A DNA stretch of 64,000 nt from Budvicia diplopodorum (GTDB taxonomy: Bacteria > Pseudomonadota > Gammaproteobacteria > Enterobacterales > Enterobacteriaceae): assembly GCF_009800925.1 (NCBI RefSeq), contig NZ_WOYF01000003.1, positions 248,001-312,000 of the forward strand. Direction: 5' to 3'. A model generated the notes under the pieces. The model ran no database searches. It had not been told where the DNA came from and worked only from the letters and a program-made list of their open reading frames with translations. The position numbers and the translations under genes are program-made. Shown here piece by piece: positions 55,348 through 63,222 of this stretch (positions within the stretch are counted from its first letter, which is position 1; every line of letters starts with the position of its first letter).

Positions 55348-55429
55348 ACAACATGAGCTTAAGTTTGTAAATTAGTAGGCCGTAGTTTGCGTGGCCGATT
55401 AATAAGCATGAAGCTTAAAGGATAATAAT

Positions 55430-55915
55430 ATGAAAATAATGAGAGTGATTGTTTGTGCACTTTTTTGCGTGGCTTTTTATGCGACGGCTGCCGGGAACTC
55501 CGATTTCCAAGGATTCACCGTGGACATGACCAGAGAGCAGGGTGATGCGCAAGCGAAAAAGCAGGGTTTTGAGGTTCGGGAACTTGATGCGAATACCTTA
55601 GTATATGCTGGCAAAGCCTTTGGCCTGACCGATCGGGTACTAAATGCTCGTTACGAAAACGGCAAGCTGGCGGAAATTTCGGTATATATGTGGGGAAAGA
55701 GCTCTGGTCCCACCGGGCTGTCCGATAAGGCTCTTGAGGCGAAAGGCATTGAGTTGCTAGCGGCTTTCGATAAAAAATACGGAGCGCATGCGTCTAAGTT
55801 AAATGAAGCGACGGACAACACGACCCACACTTGGATACTTTCTGATAAAAGTACCCTACTGCTGGTACTAGGCCCGGACTATGACCGTTCAGTTACTATT
55901 GATTACGGCAAGTAA
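55430..55915 (+). CDS. Small secreted protein, first of a tandem paralogue pair
   Basis: The 161-residue protein has a signal peptide (MKIMRVIVCALFCVAFYATAA, cleavage near residue 21). The mature part shows GFTVDMTREQGDAQAKKQGF and a C-terminal THTWILSDKSTLLLVL. I do not recognise the family. It is closely similar over its whole length to the next gene, which has the same predicted length. It follows amiC by 115 nt with a ribosome site aagga. No cysteine pair or catalytic motif stands out; it is probably periplasmic. Confidence 0.72.
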   Translation: MKIMRVIVCALFCVAFYATAAGNSDFQGFTVDMTREQGDAQAKKQGFEVRELDANTLVYAGKAFGLTDRVLNARYENGKLAEISVYMWGKSSGPTGLSDKALEAKGIELLAAFDKKYGAHASKLNEATDNTTHTWILSDKSTLLLVLGPDYDRSVTIDYGK

Positions 55916-55934
55916 CGGCAGCCTGTGCTGTATC

Positions 55935-55986
55935 GGAATTAAGGCGTATTTTTGACGACTAAATATTGTTCCACTATAAACAGGCG
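55935..55986 (+). repeat. Tandem repeat copy 2: diverged amiC 3' end
   Basis: The segment from ggaattaaggcgtattt to ataaacaggcga matches the amiC tail at 55279-55331 at most positions but no longer encodes anything. It lies between the two secreted paralogue genes and marks the duplication unit boundary. Confidence 0.7.
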
Positions 55987-56025
55987 AGTACCGGTTTTAA
56001 TCAGTGTTACTTAACGGATAATAGT

Positions 56026-56511
56026 ATGAAAATAATAAGGATTGTTGTTTACGGGCTTTTTTTCGTGGCCTTTCATGTGGCGGCTGTCGAAAACTCTGAT
56101 TTCCACGGGTTTACTTTGGGCATGACCAGAGTACAGGGCGACGCGGAAGCTAAAAAGCAGGGGTTTGAGGTTCAGGCGGTTGATGAGTATGCCTTGGTAT
56201 ATCGCGGCAAAGTCTTTGGCTTGGCCGATCAGATGCTGCATGCTGACTACGAAAACGGCAAACTGGTATATATAAGAGTACATCTCTTTGGGAAAACTAT
56301 TGTCCCCACAGGGTTGTCCGATCGGGTTCTTGAGGAGAAAGGCAACGGATTGCTGGCAGCCTTTGGAAAGAAATATGGGGCATACACGTCGAAGTTCAAT
56401 GAAGCCTCGGGCAGCACGACCCACACCTGGGTACTTTCCGACAAAAGTACCGTATTGCTGGTGATAGGAGCGGATGATTACCGTTCGATTGAAATGGGCT
56501 ACAGCAAGTAG
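56026..56511 (+). CDS. Small secreted protein, second of a tandem paralogue pair
   Basis: This 161-residue paralogue of the preceding gene has a signal peptide (MKIIRIVVYGLFFVAFHVAAV) and the same blocks: GFTLGMTRVQGDAEAKKQGF and THTWVLSDKSTVLLVI. A start 60 nt upstream in the same frame lacks a ribosome site and would spoil the signal peptide, so I use 56026 (ggata upstream). Both copies keep intact frames, so both may be functional. Function unknown. Confidence 0.72.
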   Translation: MKIIRIVVYGLFFVAFHVAAVENSDFHGFTLGMTRVQGDAEAKKQGFEVQAVDEYALVYRGKVFGLADQMLHADYENGKLVYIRVHLFGKTIVPTGLSDRVLEEKGNGLLAAFGKKYGAYTSKFNEASGSTTHTWVLSDKSTVLLVIGADDYRSIEMGYSK

Positions 56512-56529
56512 AACAACGGTTAGGGTGCT

Positions 56530-56582
56530 AGAATTAGAGCGTATTTCGCAATCGTTAATGATTAACCAACAATAAATAAGCG
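56530..56582 (+). repeat. Tandem repeat copy 3: remnant without a gene
   Basis: The segment from agaattagagcgtatttcgc to ataaataagcggg again resembles the amiC tail. It continues into gggtaccagttttagcag, which matches the leader of the second paralogue. No paralogue follows it; the tRNA terminator begins 54 nt later. It is probably the edge of a third, mostly lost unit. Confidence 0.6.
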
Positions 56583-56633
56583 GGTACCAGTTTTAGCAGA
56601 GAATAAATAATGGAAAGGCGGGATATTGCAGAC

Positions 56634-56667
56634 ATAAAAAAACCTTGGAGGCAATGCCTGCAAGGTT
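56634..56667 (-). terminator. Rho-independent terminator of the tRNA operon
   Basis: On the minus strand the stem aaccttgcaggc/gcctccaaggtt (56641-56667, one mismatch) has an att loop and is followed by seven T residues. It ends the three-tRNA transcript. Confidence 0.9.
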
Positions 56668-56676
56668 CAGTAGTAT

Positions 56677-56753
<77 letters not shown>

Positions 56754-56841
56754 TCCGAAACTACGTTTGCTGTACTCTATTTTCGTGCTTCTTTACTGCT
56801 TTATATCGGTTCAACTGAATACGGTAGCGACATTATTTAGT

Positions 56842-56918
<77 letters not shown>

Positions 56919-57000
56919 TCCGATACTACTTTTACTTCTACTTTCTATTTCCAGATTTCTACAAACGTTTCCAATTAGTATTGCAGCTACAATATTTAAT

Positions 57001-57077
<77 letters not shown>

Positions 57078-57091
57078 TCCGTAGGAGGCGC

Positions 57092-57119
57092 ATATTACTC
57101 TCTGTGACTCAGGTTGCAA
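57092..57119 (-). promoter_or_regulatory. Promoter of the initiator tRNA operon
   Basis: On the minus strand TTGCAA (57119-57114), a 16-nt spacer and TAATAT (57097-57092) are followed by gcgcctcc, a GC-rich start region as in stringently controlled stable-RNA promoters. Transcription should begin near 57085. Confidence 0.65.
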
Positions 57120-57280
57120 GTGATTTTTTCCCTAAAGTTATAAAAACCGCCGATGTCTGCAAATTATGACGATCTTTTGTTCATTTGTTTTCACTGCTTC
57201 ATTTATGGGGCCTTTCCTTTATACTTGTGGCTTTAGTATTGTCCCATAGCAATCGATAGTGAATAAAGGTGAATGGCGAA

Positions 57281-58399
57281 ATGAAAGGACGTTGGGCTAA
57301 ATATGTACTTGGTGGGTTAATTATCGCGTTACTTGCAGGATGTGAGTCGCGACCAACTGACAAAGGTCAGCAGTATAAAGACGGTAAGCTAACCCAACCG
57401 TTTGCACTGGTAAATAATCCTAACGCAAAGAATAAGCCTGTTAACGGTCAGGATTTCGCCCAACAGGTTTCCGAAATTAGTAAAGTATCGCCTTCACTTT
57501 ATGCGAAGCATCGCGAGACCTATCAGGCTATTTTCCAATGGATGGTCTCTGGAGCAGAAGGCGTTCAACTGACGAAACACAAAATCAATGCTTATCAAAT
57601 GGAAGGCGTTGATAATTTCGGTAATGTTCAGTTTACCGGTTACTACACTCCGGTTATTCATGCCCGCCATACCAAGCAAGGGGAGTTTAAATACCCGCTG
57701 TATAGCATGCCCGGCAAAACTAAAAAGATGCGTCGCCTTCCCGATCGTGCAGGGATCTATGCCGGAGCGCTTGATGGTTTAGGCTTAGAGTTGGCCTACA
57801 GTAACTCTCTCGTCGACAATTTTATGATGGAAGTTCAGGGCAGTGCGTATGTTGATTTTGGTGACGGTACGCCGCTGGTGTTTTTTGCCTATTCTGGAAA
57901 AAATGGCCGGGCTTATCATAGCGTGGGTAAGGTTCTGATTGACCGTAATGAAGTTCCACGTGAAGAAATGTCAATGCAGGCGATTAAGAAATGGACTGAC
58001 GAGCACAGTGAAGCCGAAGTCAGAGAGCTGCTGGAACAGAATCCTTCATTTGTCTTTTTCAAGCCAAGGCATTCAGCGCCGGTTAAAGGAGCAAGCGCGG
58101 TTCCTTTAGTGGCTAAGGCTTCTGTCGCTTCAGATAAAACGCTGATCCCACCGGGAACCACTATTCTGGCAGAAGTGCCGTTATTGGATAACCAAGGTAA
58201 ATTTACCGGTAAATATGAAATGCGTCTGATGATTGCGTTAGACGTGGGTGGTGCAATTAAAGGGCATCACTTTGATATTTATCAGGGTGTTGGTGATGAA
58301 GCGGGGCATGCGGCCGGCTTTTATAATCACTATGGCCGGGTTTGGGTACTCAGTACTCCGGCGGATATTGCCAACGATTTGCCGTCCGTGAAGCTGTAA
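57281..58399 (+). CDS. mltA: Membrane-bound lytic murein transglycosylase A
   Basis: The outer-membrane lipoprotein of about 372 residues (E. coli 365) cleaves peptidoglycan to 1,6-anhydromuropeptides. A lipobox (LLAGC) follows a hydrophobic signal. The MltA domain shows FTGYYTPVIHARHT, VQGSAYVDFGDGT, and a C-terminal 3D domain with MIALDVGGAIKGHHFDIYQGVG, whose aspartates carry out catalysis. The GTG at 57269 is less likely than the ATG at 57281, which has aaggtg upstream. Confidence 0.95.
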   Translation: MKGRWAKYVLGGLIIALLAGCESRPTDKGQQYKDGKLTQPFALVNNPNAKNKPVNGQDFAQQVSEISKVSPSLYAKHRETYQAIFQWMVSGAEGVQLTKHKINAYQMEGVDNFGNVQFTGYYTPVIHARHTKQGEFKYPLYSMPGKTKKMRRLPDRAGIYAGALDGLGLELAYSNSLVDNFMMEVQGSAYVDFGDGTPLVFFAYSGKNGRAYHSVGKVLIDRNEVPREEMSMQAIKKWTDEHSEAEVRELLEQNPSFVFFKPRHSAPVKGASAVPLVAKASVASDKTLIPPGTTILAEVPLLDNQGKFTGKYEMRLMIALDVGGAIKGHHFDIYQGVGDEAGHAAGFYNHYGRVWVLSTPADIANDLPSVKL

Positions 58400-58449
58400 T
58401 CCAGAAGATTTTATTTTTGTGTCAACCAGTTAGAGATTATGAGGTCGTC

Positions 58450-59265
58450 ATGTCTGCCAGTTATTCTGAGGCCTATTTACAACGTTTTAGCGGCATTGCC
58501 CGGCTTTATGGTCGGGAGGTTTTAGCATTGTTTTCTCAGGCTCAGGTTTGCGTTATTGGTATCGGTGGCGTTGGCTCTTGGGCCGCTGAGGCTCTGGCCC
58601 GTAGCGGCATTGGCCATATTACCCTGATCGATATGGATGATGTTTGTGTGACCAATACCAACCGCCAAATCCATGCTATGCGACAGACTATCGGCCAGCC
58701 CAAAGGTGAGGTTATGGCTCGGCGGATTGCCGAGATCAACCCCGAATGCCGAGTCACCTGTATTGATGATTTTATTACACCCGATAACGTAGCCGAGTAT
58801 ATTACCGACAGGTTTGACTATGTGATTGACGCTATTGATAGTATCCGGCCTAAGGCAGCGCTGCTGGCTTACTGTCGGCGCTATAAAATCCCGGTGGTGA
58901 CTACCGGCGGTGCCGGTGGGCAAATCGATCCGACACAAATTCAGGTGGCTGATTTAGCCAAAACCATTCAAGACCCGCTGGCCGCCAAACTGCGTGAACG
59001 CCTTAAAAGCGATTATAACGTAGTGAAGAATAGTAAAGGAAAACTGGGGATCGACTGCGTATTTTCAACCGAGCAGCTGGTTTACCCTCAGGCCGATGGC
59101 AGCGTGTGTGCCGTTAAAAGCACCGCTGAAGGGCCTAAGCGTATGGACTGCGCTTCGGGTTTTGGTGCCATCACTATGGTGACGGCTTCATTCGGATTTG
59201 TCGCGGTTTCTCATGCCTTGAAGAAGATGCTGGCTAAGGCTGAGCGCCAAAGAGTTGCGCTTTGA
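58450..59265 (+). CDS. tcdA: tRNA threonylcarbamoyladenosine dehydratase
   Basis: The 271-residue E1-like enzyme (also called CsdL/YgdL; E. coli 268) uses ATP to cyclise t6A at position 37 of tRNAs to ct6A. The nucleotide-binding motif is VIGIGGVGSWAAEALARSGIG, followed by DMDDVCVTNTNRQ and the family DAIDSIRPKAAL. The ATG at 58450 has a gagg ribosome site; the frame opens upstream within mltA. CsdA and CsdE, its partners in sulfur relay, are encoded nearby on the other strand. Confidence 0.95.
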   Translation: MSASYSEAYLQRFSGIARLYGREVLALFSQAQVCVIGIGGVGSWAAEALARSGIGHITLIDMDDVCVTNTNRQIHAMRQTIGQPKGEVMARRIAEINPECRVTCIDDFITPDNVAEYITDRFDYVIDAIDSIRPKAALLAYCRRYKIPVVTTGGAGGQIDPTQIQVADLAKTIQDPLAAKLRERLKSDYNVVKNSKGKLGIDCVFSTEQLVYPQADGSVCAVKSTAEGPKRMDCASGFGAITMVTASFGFVAVSHALKKMLAKAERQRVAL

Positions 59266-59301
59266 TAGTTCACCATTCTTGATGATGTCAGCGGCCTACT
59301 T

Positions 59302-59742
59302 TTACCTATAAAATTCAGCGGCTTTTCTAATGGTAGCAACCAGTGCATCGAGGCCTTGAGATCGCGATGCGCTGAGCTGTTGATAAATCCCCAGTCTGTC
59401 GAAGAATTTTAATGGATCGAGGGCTAATACCTGCTCTGGCGTTTTACCCTCAATCTGTGTCAATAAGATAGCCAGAATCCCCTTCACTATTCGCCCTTCA
59501 CTATCACCGTAAAAGTGGAGGGTGCCGTCAGGCATAATTTGGTGGCCTAGCCACACTCTATTCTCACAGCCTTTTAGCTCAAGCTGCCGTTGTTTTAGCT
59601 CTTCGGGCAGCTCGGGCAGCCGTTTAGCTAGCTGAACCAACTGACGATAGCGATCTTCCCATTGCGTTTTATTGCCAAACTGTTCGAGTAGGTGCTCGGT
59701 ATTAATCTCCGTACCAAAAGGGTGCGGGGCAAGAATCGTCAT
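59302..59742 (-). CDS. csdE: Cysteine desulfurase sulfur acceptor CsdE
   Basis: This 146-residue SufE-like protein (E. coli 147) accepts persulfide sulfur from CsdA. The acceptor cysteine is in ELKGCENRVWLG, and the family block HFYGDSEGRIVKGILAILL follows. The gene begins 2 nt after the csdA stop, so the two are translated together. With TcdA across the strand, the set forms the CSD sulfur/tRNA modification group. Confidence 0.94.
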   Translation of the reverse strand: MTILAPHPFGTEINTEHLLEQFGNKTQWEDRYRQLVQLAKRLPELPEELKQRQLELKGCENRVWLGHQIMPDGTLHFYGDSEGRIVKGILAILLTQIEGKTPEQVLALDPLKFFDRLGIYQQLSASRSQGLDALVATIRKAAEFYR

Positions 59743-59744
59743 GA

Positions 59745-60947
59745 TTACTCCAGTAGGGACAGGGCGCTGATTAATGACTGATACAGTTTATCTACGTCAT
59801 CAGGTTGGTTATAGGGAGCAAATGAAGCGCGTAACGTACCGCTAACGCCGATAGCATCCAGCAGCGGTTGGGCGCAGTGCTGGCCAGAGCGAATGGCTAC
59901 GCTCTGTTCTGACAGCAGCGTTGCCACATCGCCGTGATGGAAACCGGCTATATTGAAGGCCAGCAGGCTGCTGTTTTGAGCCCGATAGCTGATAAATCCG
60001 GGAATTGTCGAGATTCGGTCATAGGCTGATTGTGTCAGTGAGCAGGCGTAACGTTCTGCTTCAACAAGGTCCTGAGTATTTAGCCATGATAACGCGGCAC
60101 CAAACCCAATAACTCCGGCAATATTGGGCGTGCCCGCTTCAAAGCACTCCGGCACTGACTGGGCTTCAAACCCGTCGAATGACGCCTGAGTTAGCATTTT
60201 TCCACCGCCTTGCCAAGGTGCCATGTTATCCAGCAGCGATGCTTTGCCATAAAGCACGCCAATGCCGGTTGGTCCGTAAAGCTTATGGGCTGAGAAGGCG
60301 TAAAAATCCACATCTAGCCCTTGTACATCCGGCGGTGAATGTACCACGCCTTGAGCACCATCAACCACAACGACAGTACCGTTTTGGTGAGCTAACGATA
60401 TGGCAAGCTTAAGGTCCGGACAGCCACCGGTCACATTAGACATATGGGCTATGGCTAGAATTTTAGTTTTGTGGGTCAGTAAGCTTGGCAGCAGGGTTAA
60501 GTTGGGTAAGTATGCTTCATTAACCGGAAGTTTAACCACTTTAGCGCCGGTTTGCTGTGCAACCATCAGCCATGGAATGAGATTGGAGTGATGTTCTGAT
60601 TCACAGACGACTATTTCATCTCCGCTTTTTAGACGCGGGCGGGCATAGCTTTGAGCAACCAGATTAATCGCTTCGGTGGTTCCTTTCGTCCAGACTATCT
60701 GCCGTTGGCTGGCCGCGTTAATCAGGCTGGCAACGCTTTTGCGTGCATTTTCAAAGCGTTCTGTAGCATTTTGTGCGGCACTGTGCGCACTACGGTGGAC
60801 CGTAGCGCCATTGTGGGCATAATATTCGCCGGTTGCCTGAATGACGCTTAACGGCTTAAGCGCCGTTGCTGCGCTATCCAGATAGCAACCAGTCTGGTGT
60901 AATGCGGGAAAATGTTGGCGAAACGAAATGGGATCAAAAGATTTCAT
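59745..60947 (-). CDS. csdA: Cysteine desulfurase CsdA
   Basis: This 400-residue PLP enzyme (E. coli 401) takes sulfur from cysteine and passes it to CsdE. The PLP lysine is in FYAFSAHKLYGPTG, ESEHHSNLIPW holds the conserved histidine, and the catalytic cysteine loop is RSGQHCAQPLL near residue 360. It is the first gene of the minus-strand csdA-csdE pair. The ribosome site is weak. Confidence 0.95.
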   Translation of the reverse strand: MKSFDPISFRQHFPALHQTGCYLDSAATALKPLSVIQATGEYYAHNGATVHRSAHSAAQNATERFENARKSVASLINAASQRQIVWTKGTTEAINLVAQSYARPRLKSGDEIVVCESEHHSNLIPWLMVAQQTGAKVVKLPVNEAYLPNLTLLPSLLTHKTKILAIAHMSNVTGGCPDLKLAISLAHQNGTVVVVDGAQGVVHSPPDVQGLDVDFYAFSAHKLYGPTGIGVLYGKASLLDNMAPWQGGGKMLTQASFDGFEAQSVPECFEAGTPNIAGVIGFGAALSWLNTQDLVEAERYACSLTQSAYDRISTIPGFISYRAQNSSLLAFNIAGFHHGDVATLLSEQSVAIRSGQHCAQPLLDAIGVSGTLRASFAPYNQPDDVDKLYQSLISALSLLE

Positions 60948-61085
60948 TGGTATAACACTTTATTTGTGGTCGGCAGATTAACGCCGCGAATAAAAAAGAT
61001 TGTACTAGCAGCGACAGCAAAGAACAGCGCTAATTGGCACTATTTTATTGCAGTCGGGTGCTTTTCAGAAGATAGTTACTACGCT

Positions 61086-61144
61086 CAAATTCATTGAATG
61101 TTTTACCTGCATGAGCGGTGATCGCTGCAACTTCAATGAATTTG
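61086..61144. repeat. 13-bp perfect inverted repeat between csdA and ygdI
   Basis: The repeat caaattcattgaa (61086-61098) and its exact complement (61132-61144) enclose a 33-nt loop that includes the block ctgcaacttcaatgaatttg. It is probably a small palindromic element. The 277-bp gap holds nothing else I recognise apart from the promoters of csdA and ygdI. Confidence 0.5.
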
Positions 61145-61224
61145 GGTATAGTTATAGTATGTGATCGAAATGGCTCATGATTTTTTATCGGGTTTTCCCC
61201 TGTTTAACCGTAAGGAATAGTTTT

Positions 61225-61449
61225 ATGAAACGTCTTGTTCTTATCGCTTCTGCTCTGTTATTGACTTTAGGGCTGGCCGGATGCTCAAGCCACTATGAAA
61301 TGACAATGGCCGATGGTACGAAGATTATCACCGTTGGTGAGCCTTCTCTTGACCAAAATACCGGCATATATACCTATGAGACCCGTTTTGACGGCGAACA
61401 GCAGATTAGTCAGGACTTGGTGAAAGAGTTTGTGAAGCAGCCTTACTAG
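61225..61449 (+). CDS. ygdI: YgdI/YgdR-family small lipoprotein
   Basis: The 74-residue protein has a lipobox (LAGC) after a hydrophobic signal. The mature part matches DUF903: MTMADGTKIITVGEPSLDQNTGIYTYE, then QQISQDLVKEF. The position next to csdA and gcvA matches ygdI of E. coli (75 residues). The ATG at 61225 has the ribosome site aagga; the frame upstream to 61177 is not used. It probably sits in the outer membrane. Its function is not known. Confidence 0.88.
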   Translation: MKRLVLIASALLLTLGLAGCSSHYEMTMADGTKIITVGEPSLDQNTGIYTYETRFDGEQQISQDLVKEFVKQPY

Positions 61450-61470
61450 GTGTGAGACCATATTTTAGAT

Positions 61471-61686
61471 AAAAAAAAGCACCGCGTTTGCGGTGCTACT
61501 GAAATCACTACGGACAGACAGGGTAAATGTTCAGAAAATAGATAAATCGTTAGCACAATGTAATCAATGACTAGCGATCGCACCCAACAAGCGTCAGGTA
61601 ATTAGCAAACACAACATCACAACCACAAAGCCAAAAGTGCGCCCTTCATTCAAAAAACACACATTCTTCATTCCGGCTTAGGAAGT
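61471..61686 (-). ncRNA. gcvB: GcvB small regulatory RNA
   Basis: On the minus strand the 216-nt RNA starts ACTTCCTAAGCCGGAA and ends in the hairpin AGCACCGC/GCGGTGCT followed by eight T residues, like E. coli GcvB. It keeps the G/U-rich seed R1 (TTGTGGTTGTGATGTTGTG, around 61606-61633) that pairs with mRNAs of amino-acid and peptide transporters, and the CATTTACCCTGTCTGTCC block. It diverges from gcvA, as in E. coli, and uses Hfq. The GcvA protein activates it when glycine is abundant. Confidence 0.96.
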
Positions 61687-61692
61687 ACCGCT

Positions 61693-61736
61693 ACTATAGG
61701 TATTTGCTGGCATATACTCAAAGGACAATTTATAAT
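61693..61736. promoter_or_regulatory. Divergent gcvB/gcvA promoter region
   Basis: On the minus strand TTGAGT (61721-61716), a 17-nt spacer and TATAGT (61698-61693) sit 6 nt before the gcvB start. On the plus strand a perfect TATAAT (61731-61736) serves gcvA with a weak -35. GcvA-type CTAAT words occur just downstream (61744-61748 inverted, 61754-61758), consistent with autoregulation. Confidence 0.75.
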
Positions 61737-61818
61737 GTATCGCATTAGAAAAACTAATGAATAGATGGGCGGATATCGCCACCCTGTAGCGCTGCATCTG
61801 GGAATTACTGCCAATTAT

Positions 61819-62733
61819 ATGAAACGATTACCTCCGTTGAACGCTCTACGGGTGTTTGATTCTGCTGCTCGCCACCTTAGCTTTACTAAAGCATCAGAAG
61901 AGCTTTTTGTGACACAGGCCGCAGTTAGCCATCAAATTAAGTCATTGGAAGATTTTCTCGGGCTAAAGCTTTTTCGCCGCCGTAACCGCTCTCTTTTATT
62001 GACCGAAGAGGGGCAGAGCTACTACTTAGATATCAAAGAAATCTTTATTGCGCTTAATGAGGCAACCCGAAAATTGCAGGCCCGTAGCGCTAAAGGTGCG
62101 CTTACCGTAAGTTTGCCTACCAGTTTTGCTATTCAGTGGCTAGTTCCCCGGCTCTCGGGGTTCCATGAAAGCTACCCCGGCATTGATGTGCGAATTCAGG
62201 CGATCGATCGCGATGAATGGAAGCTATCAGACGACGTAGACGTGGCTATTTATTACGGTAAAGGGAATTGGTCCGGGCTGCGGGTAGAACCGCTGTATGC
62301 CGAGTACCTGATACCCGTTTGTTCCCCTAGCCTGATGATGGGTGATAATCCGTTAACCTCGCCGAAAGCGCTTGAGTATCAGACTCTGTTGCACGATGCG
62401 TCAAGACGCGACTGGCAGGCGTATATACGCCAATTAGGCGTGCAGCACATTAACGTGCAGCAGGGGCCGATTTTCAGCCATACGGCGATGGTGGTGCAGG
62501 CTGCGGTTCACGGTCAGGGTGTTGCGTTAGTAAACAATATGTTGGCGTTGGCGGAGATAGAGTCCGGCCGCTTGGTTTGTCCGTTCAATCAGGCATTAGC
62601 CAGTAAAAATGCTTTTTATCTGGTATGTCATGACAGCCAGGCTGAACTGGGTAAAATAGCGTCTTTTCGAGAGTGGATTTTAGCCCTTGCTTCCAGTGAG
62701 CAAGAGAGCGTTCATTTACGCTACGATGAATAA
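61819..62733 (+). CDS. gcvA: Glycine cleavage system regulator
   Basis: The LysR-family factor of about 304 residues (E. coli 305) controls gcvTHP and gcvB in response to glycine and purines. The N-terminal helix-turn-helix runs FTKASEELFVTQAAVSHQIK and the effector domain follows. Similarity to E. coli GcvA covers the entire length (GLKLFRRRNRSLLLTEEGQSY, HDASRRDW). The start at 61819 gives MKRLPPLNAL; the frame upstream to 61765 is not used. Confidence 0.95.
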   Translation: MKRLPPLNALRVFDSAARHLSFTKASEELFVTQAAVSHQIKSLEDFLGLKLFRRRNRSLLLTEEGQSYYLDIKEIFIALNEATRKLQARSAKGALTVSLPTSFAIQWLVPRLSGFHESYPGIDVRIQAIDRDEWKLSDDVDVAIYYGKGNWSGLRVEPLYAEYLIPVCSPSLMMGDNPLTSPKALEYQTLLHDASRRDWQAYIRQLGVQHINVQQGPIFSHTAMVVQAAVHGQGVALVNNMLALAEIESGRLVCPFNQALASKNAFYLVCHDSQAELGKIASFREWILALASSEQESVHLRYDE

Positions 62734-62836
62734 ATGTCGGCAAAAATGAAAACATTCACTGTGGAAACTGAGTATTATCAGTAGAATTCACACAGTTTCT
62801 CTTGATTCACCGATGACAGTAATAGGGTTAGTTATC

Positions 62837-63220
62837 ATGAATGGTCGTTTAATTCTTATTTTTTCTGCACTTAGCGGTTTTATCTTTGTTGCTCTTGGTG
62901 CGTTTGGGGCGCATGGATTAAGTAAAGTGCTCGATGTTCAGCAAATGGCGTGGCTGCGCACTGGTCTGGAATATCAGGGATTACATACTTTGGCTATTCT
63001 GGCTCTAGGGTTCGCCGTTCAGTCGCAGAATAATGCGTGGTTTAAATGCAGCGCTGCCTTCTTAGCGCTGGGTACTATTTTATTTAGCGGTAGCCTTTAT
63101 TGGCTGGCGCTATCGACAACAAAAATGTGGGTGTATATCACGCCAATCGGGGGCTTTTGCTTCCTAATCGGCTGGGCACTTCTGCTGGTTGGCGCTGTGC
63201 GCCTGAATAAAAAGGTTTAA
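62837..63220 (+). CDS. ygdD: DUF423 inner-membrane protein YgdD
   Basis: This 127-residue membrane protein has four predicted helices and the family pattern [15 protein letters not shown], with [13 protein letters not shown] and [17 protein letters not shown]. The E. coli orthologue YgdD has 131 residues and sits between gcvA and rlmM, as here. The function of DUF423 proteins is unknown. The ATG at 62837 is preferred to 62813, since it has aggg upstream. Confidence 0.9.
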   Translation: MNGRLILIFSALSGFIFVALGAFGAHGLSKVLDVQQMAWLRTGLEYQGLHTLAILALGFAVQSQNNAWFKCSAAFLALGTILFSGSLYWLALSTTKMWVYITPIGGFCFLIGWALLLVGAVRLNKKV

Positions 63221-63222
63221 CC

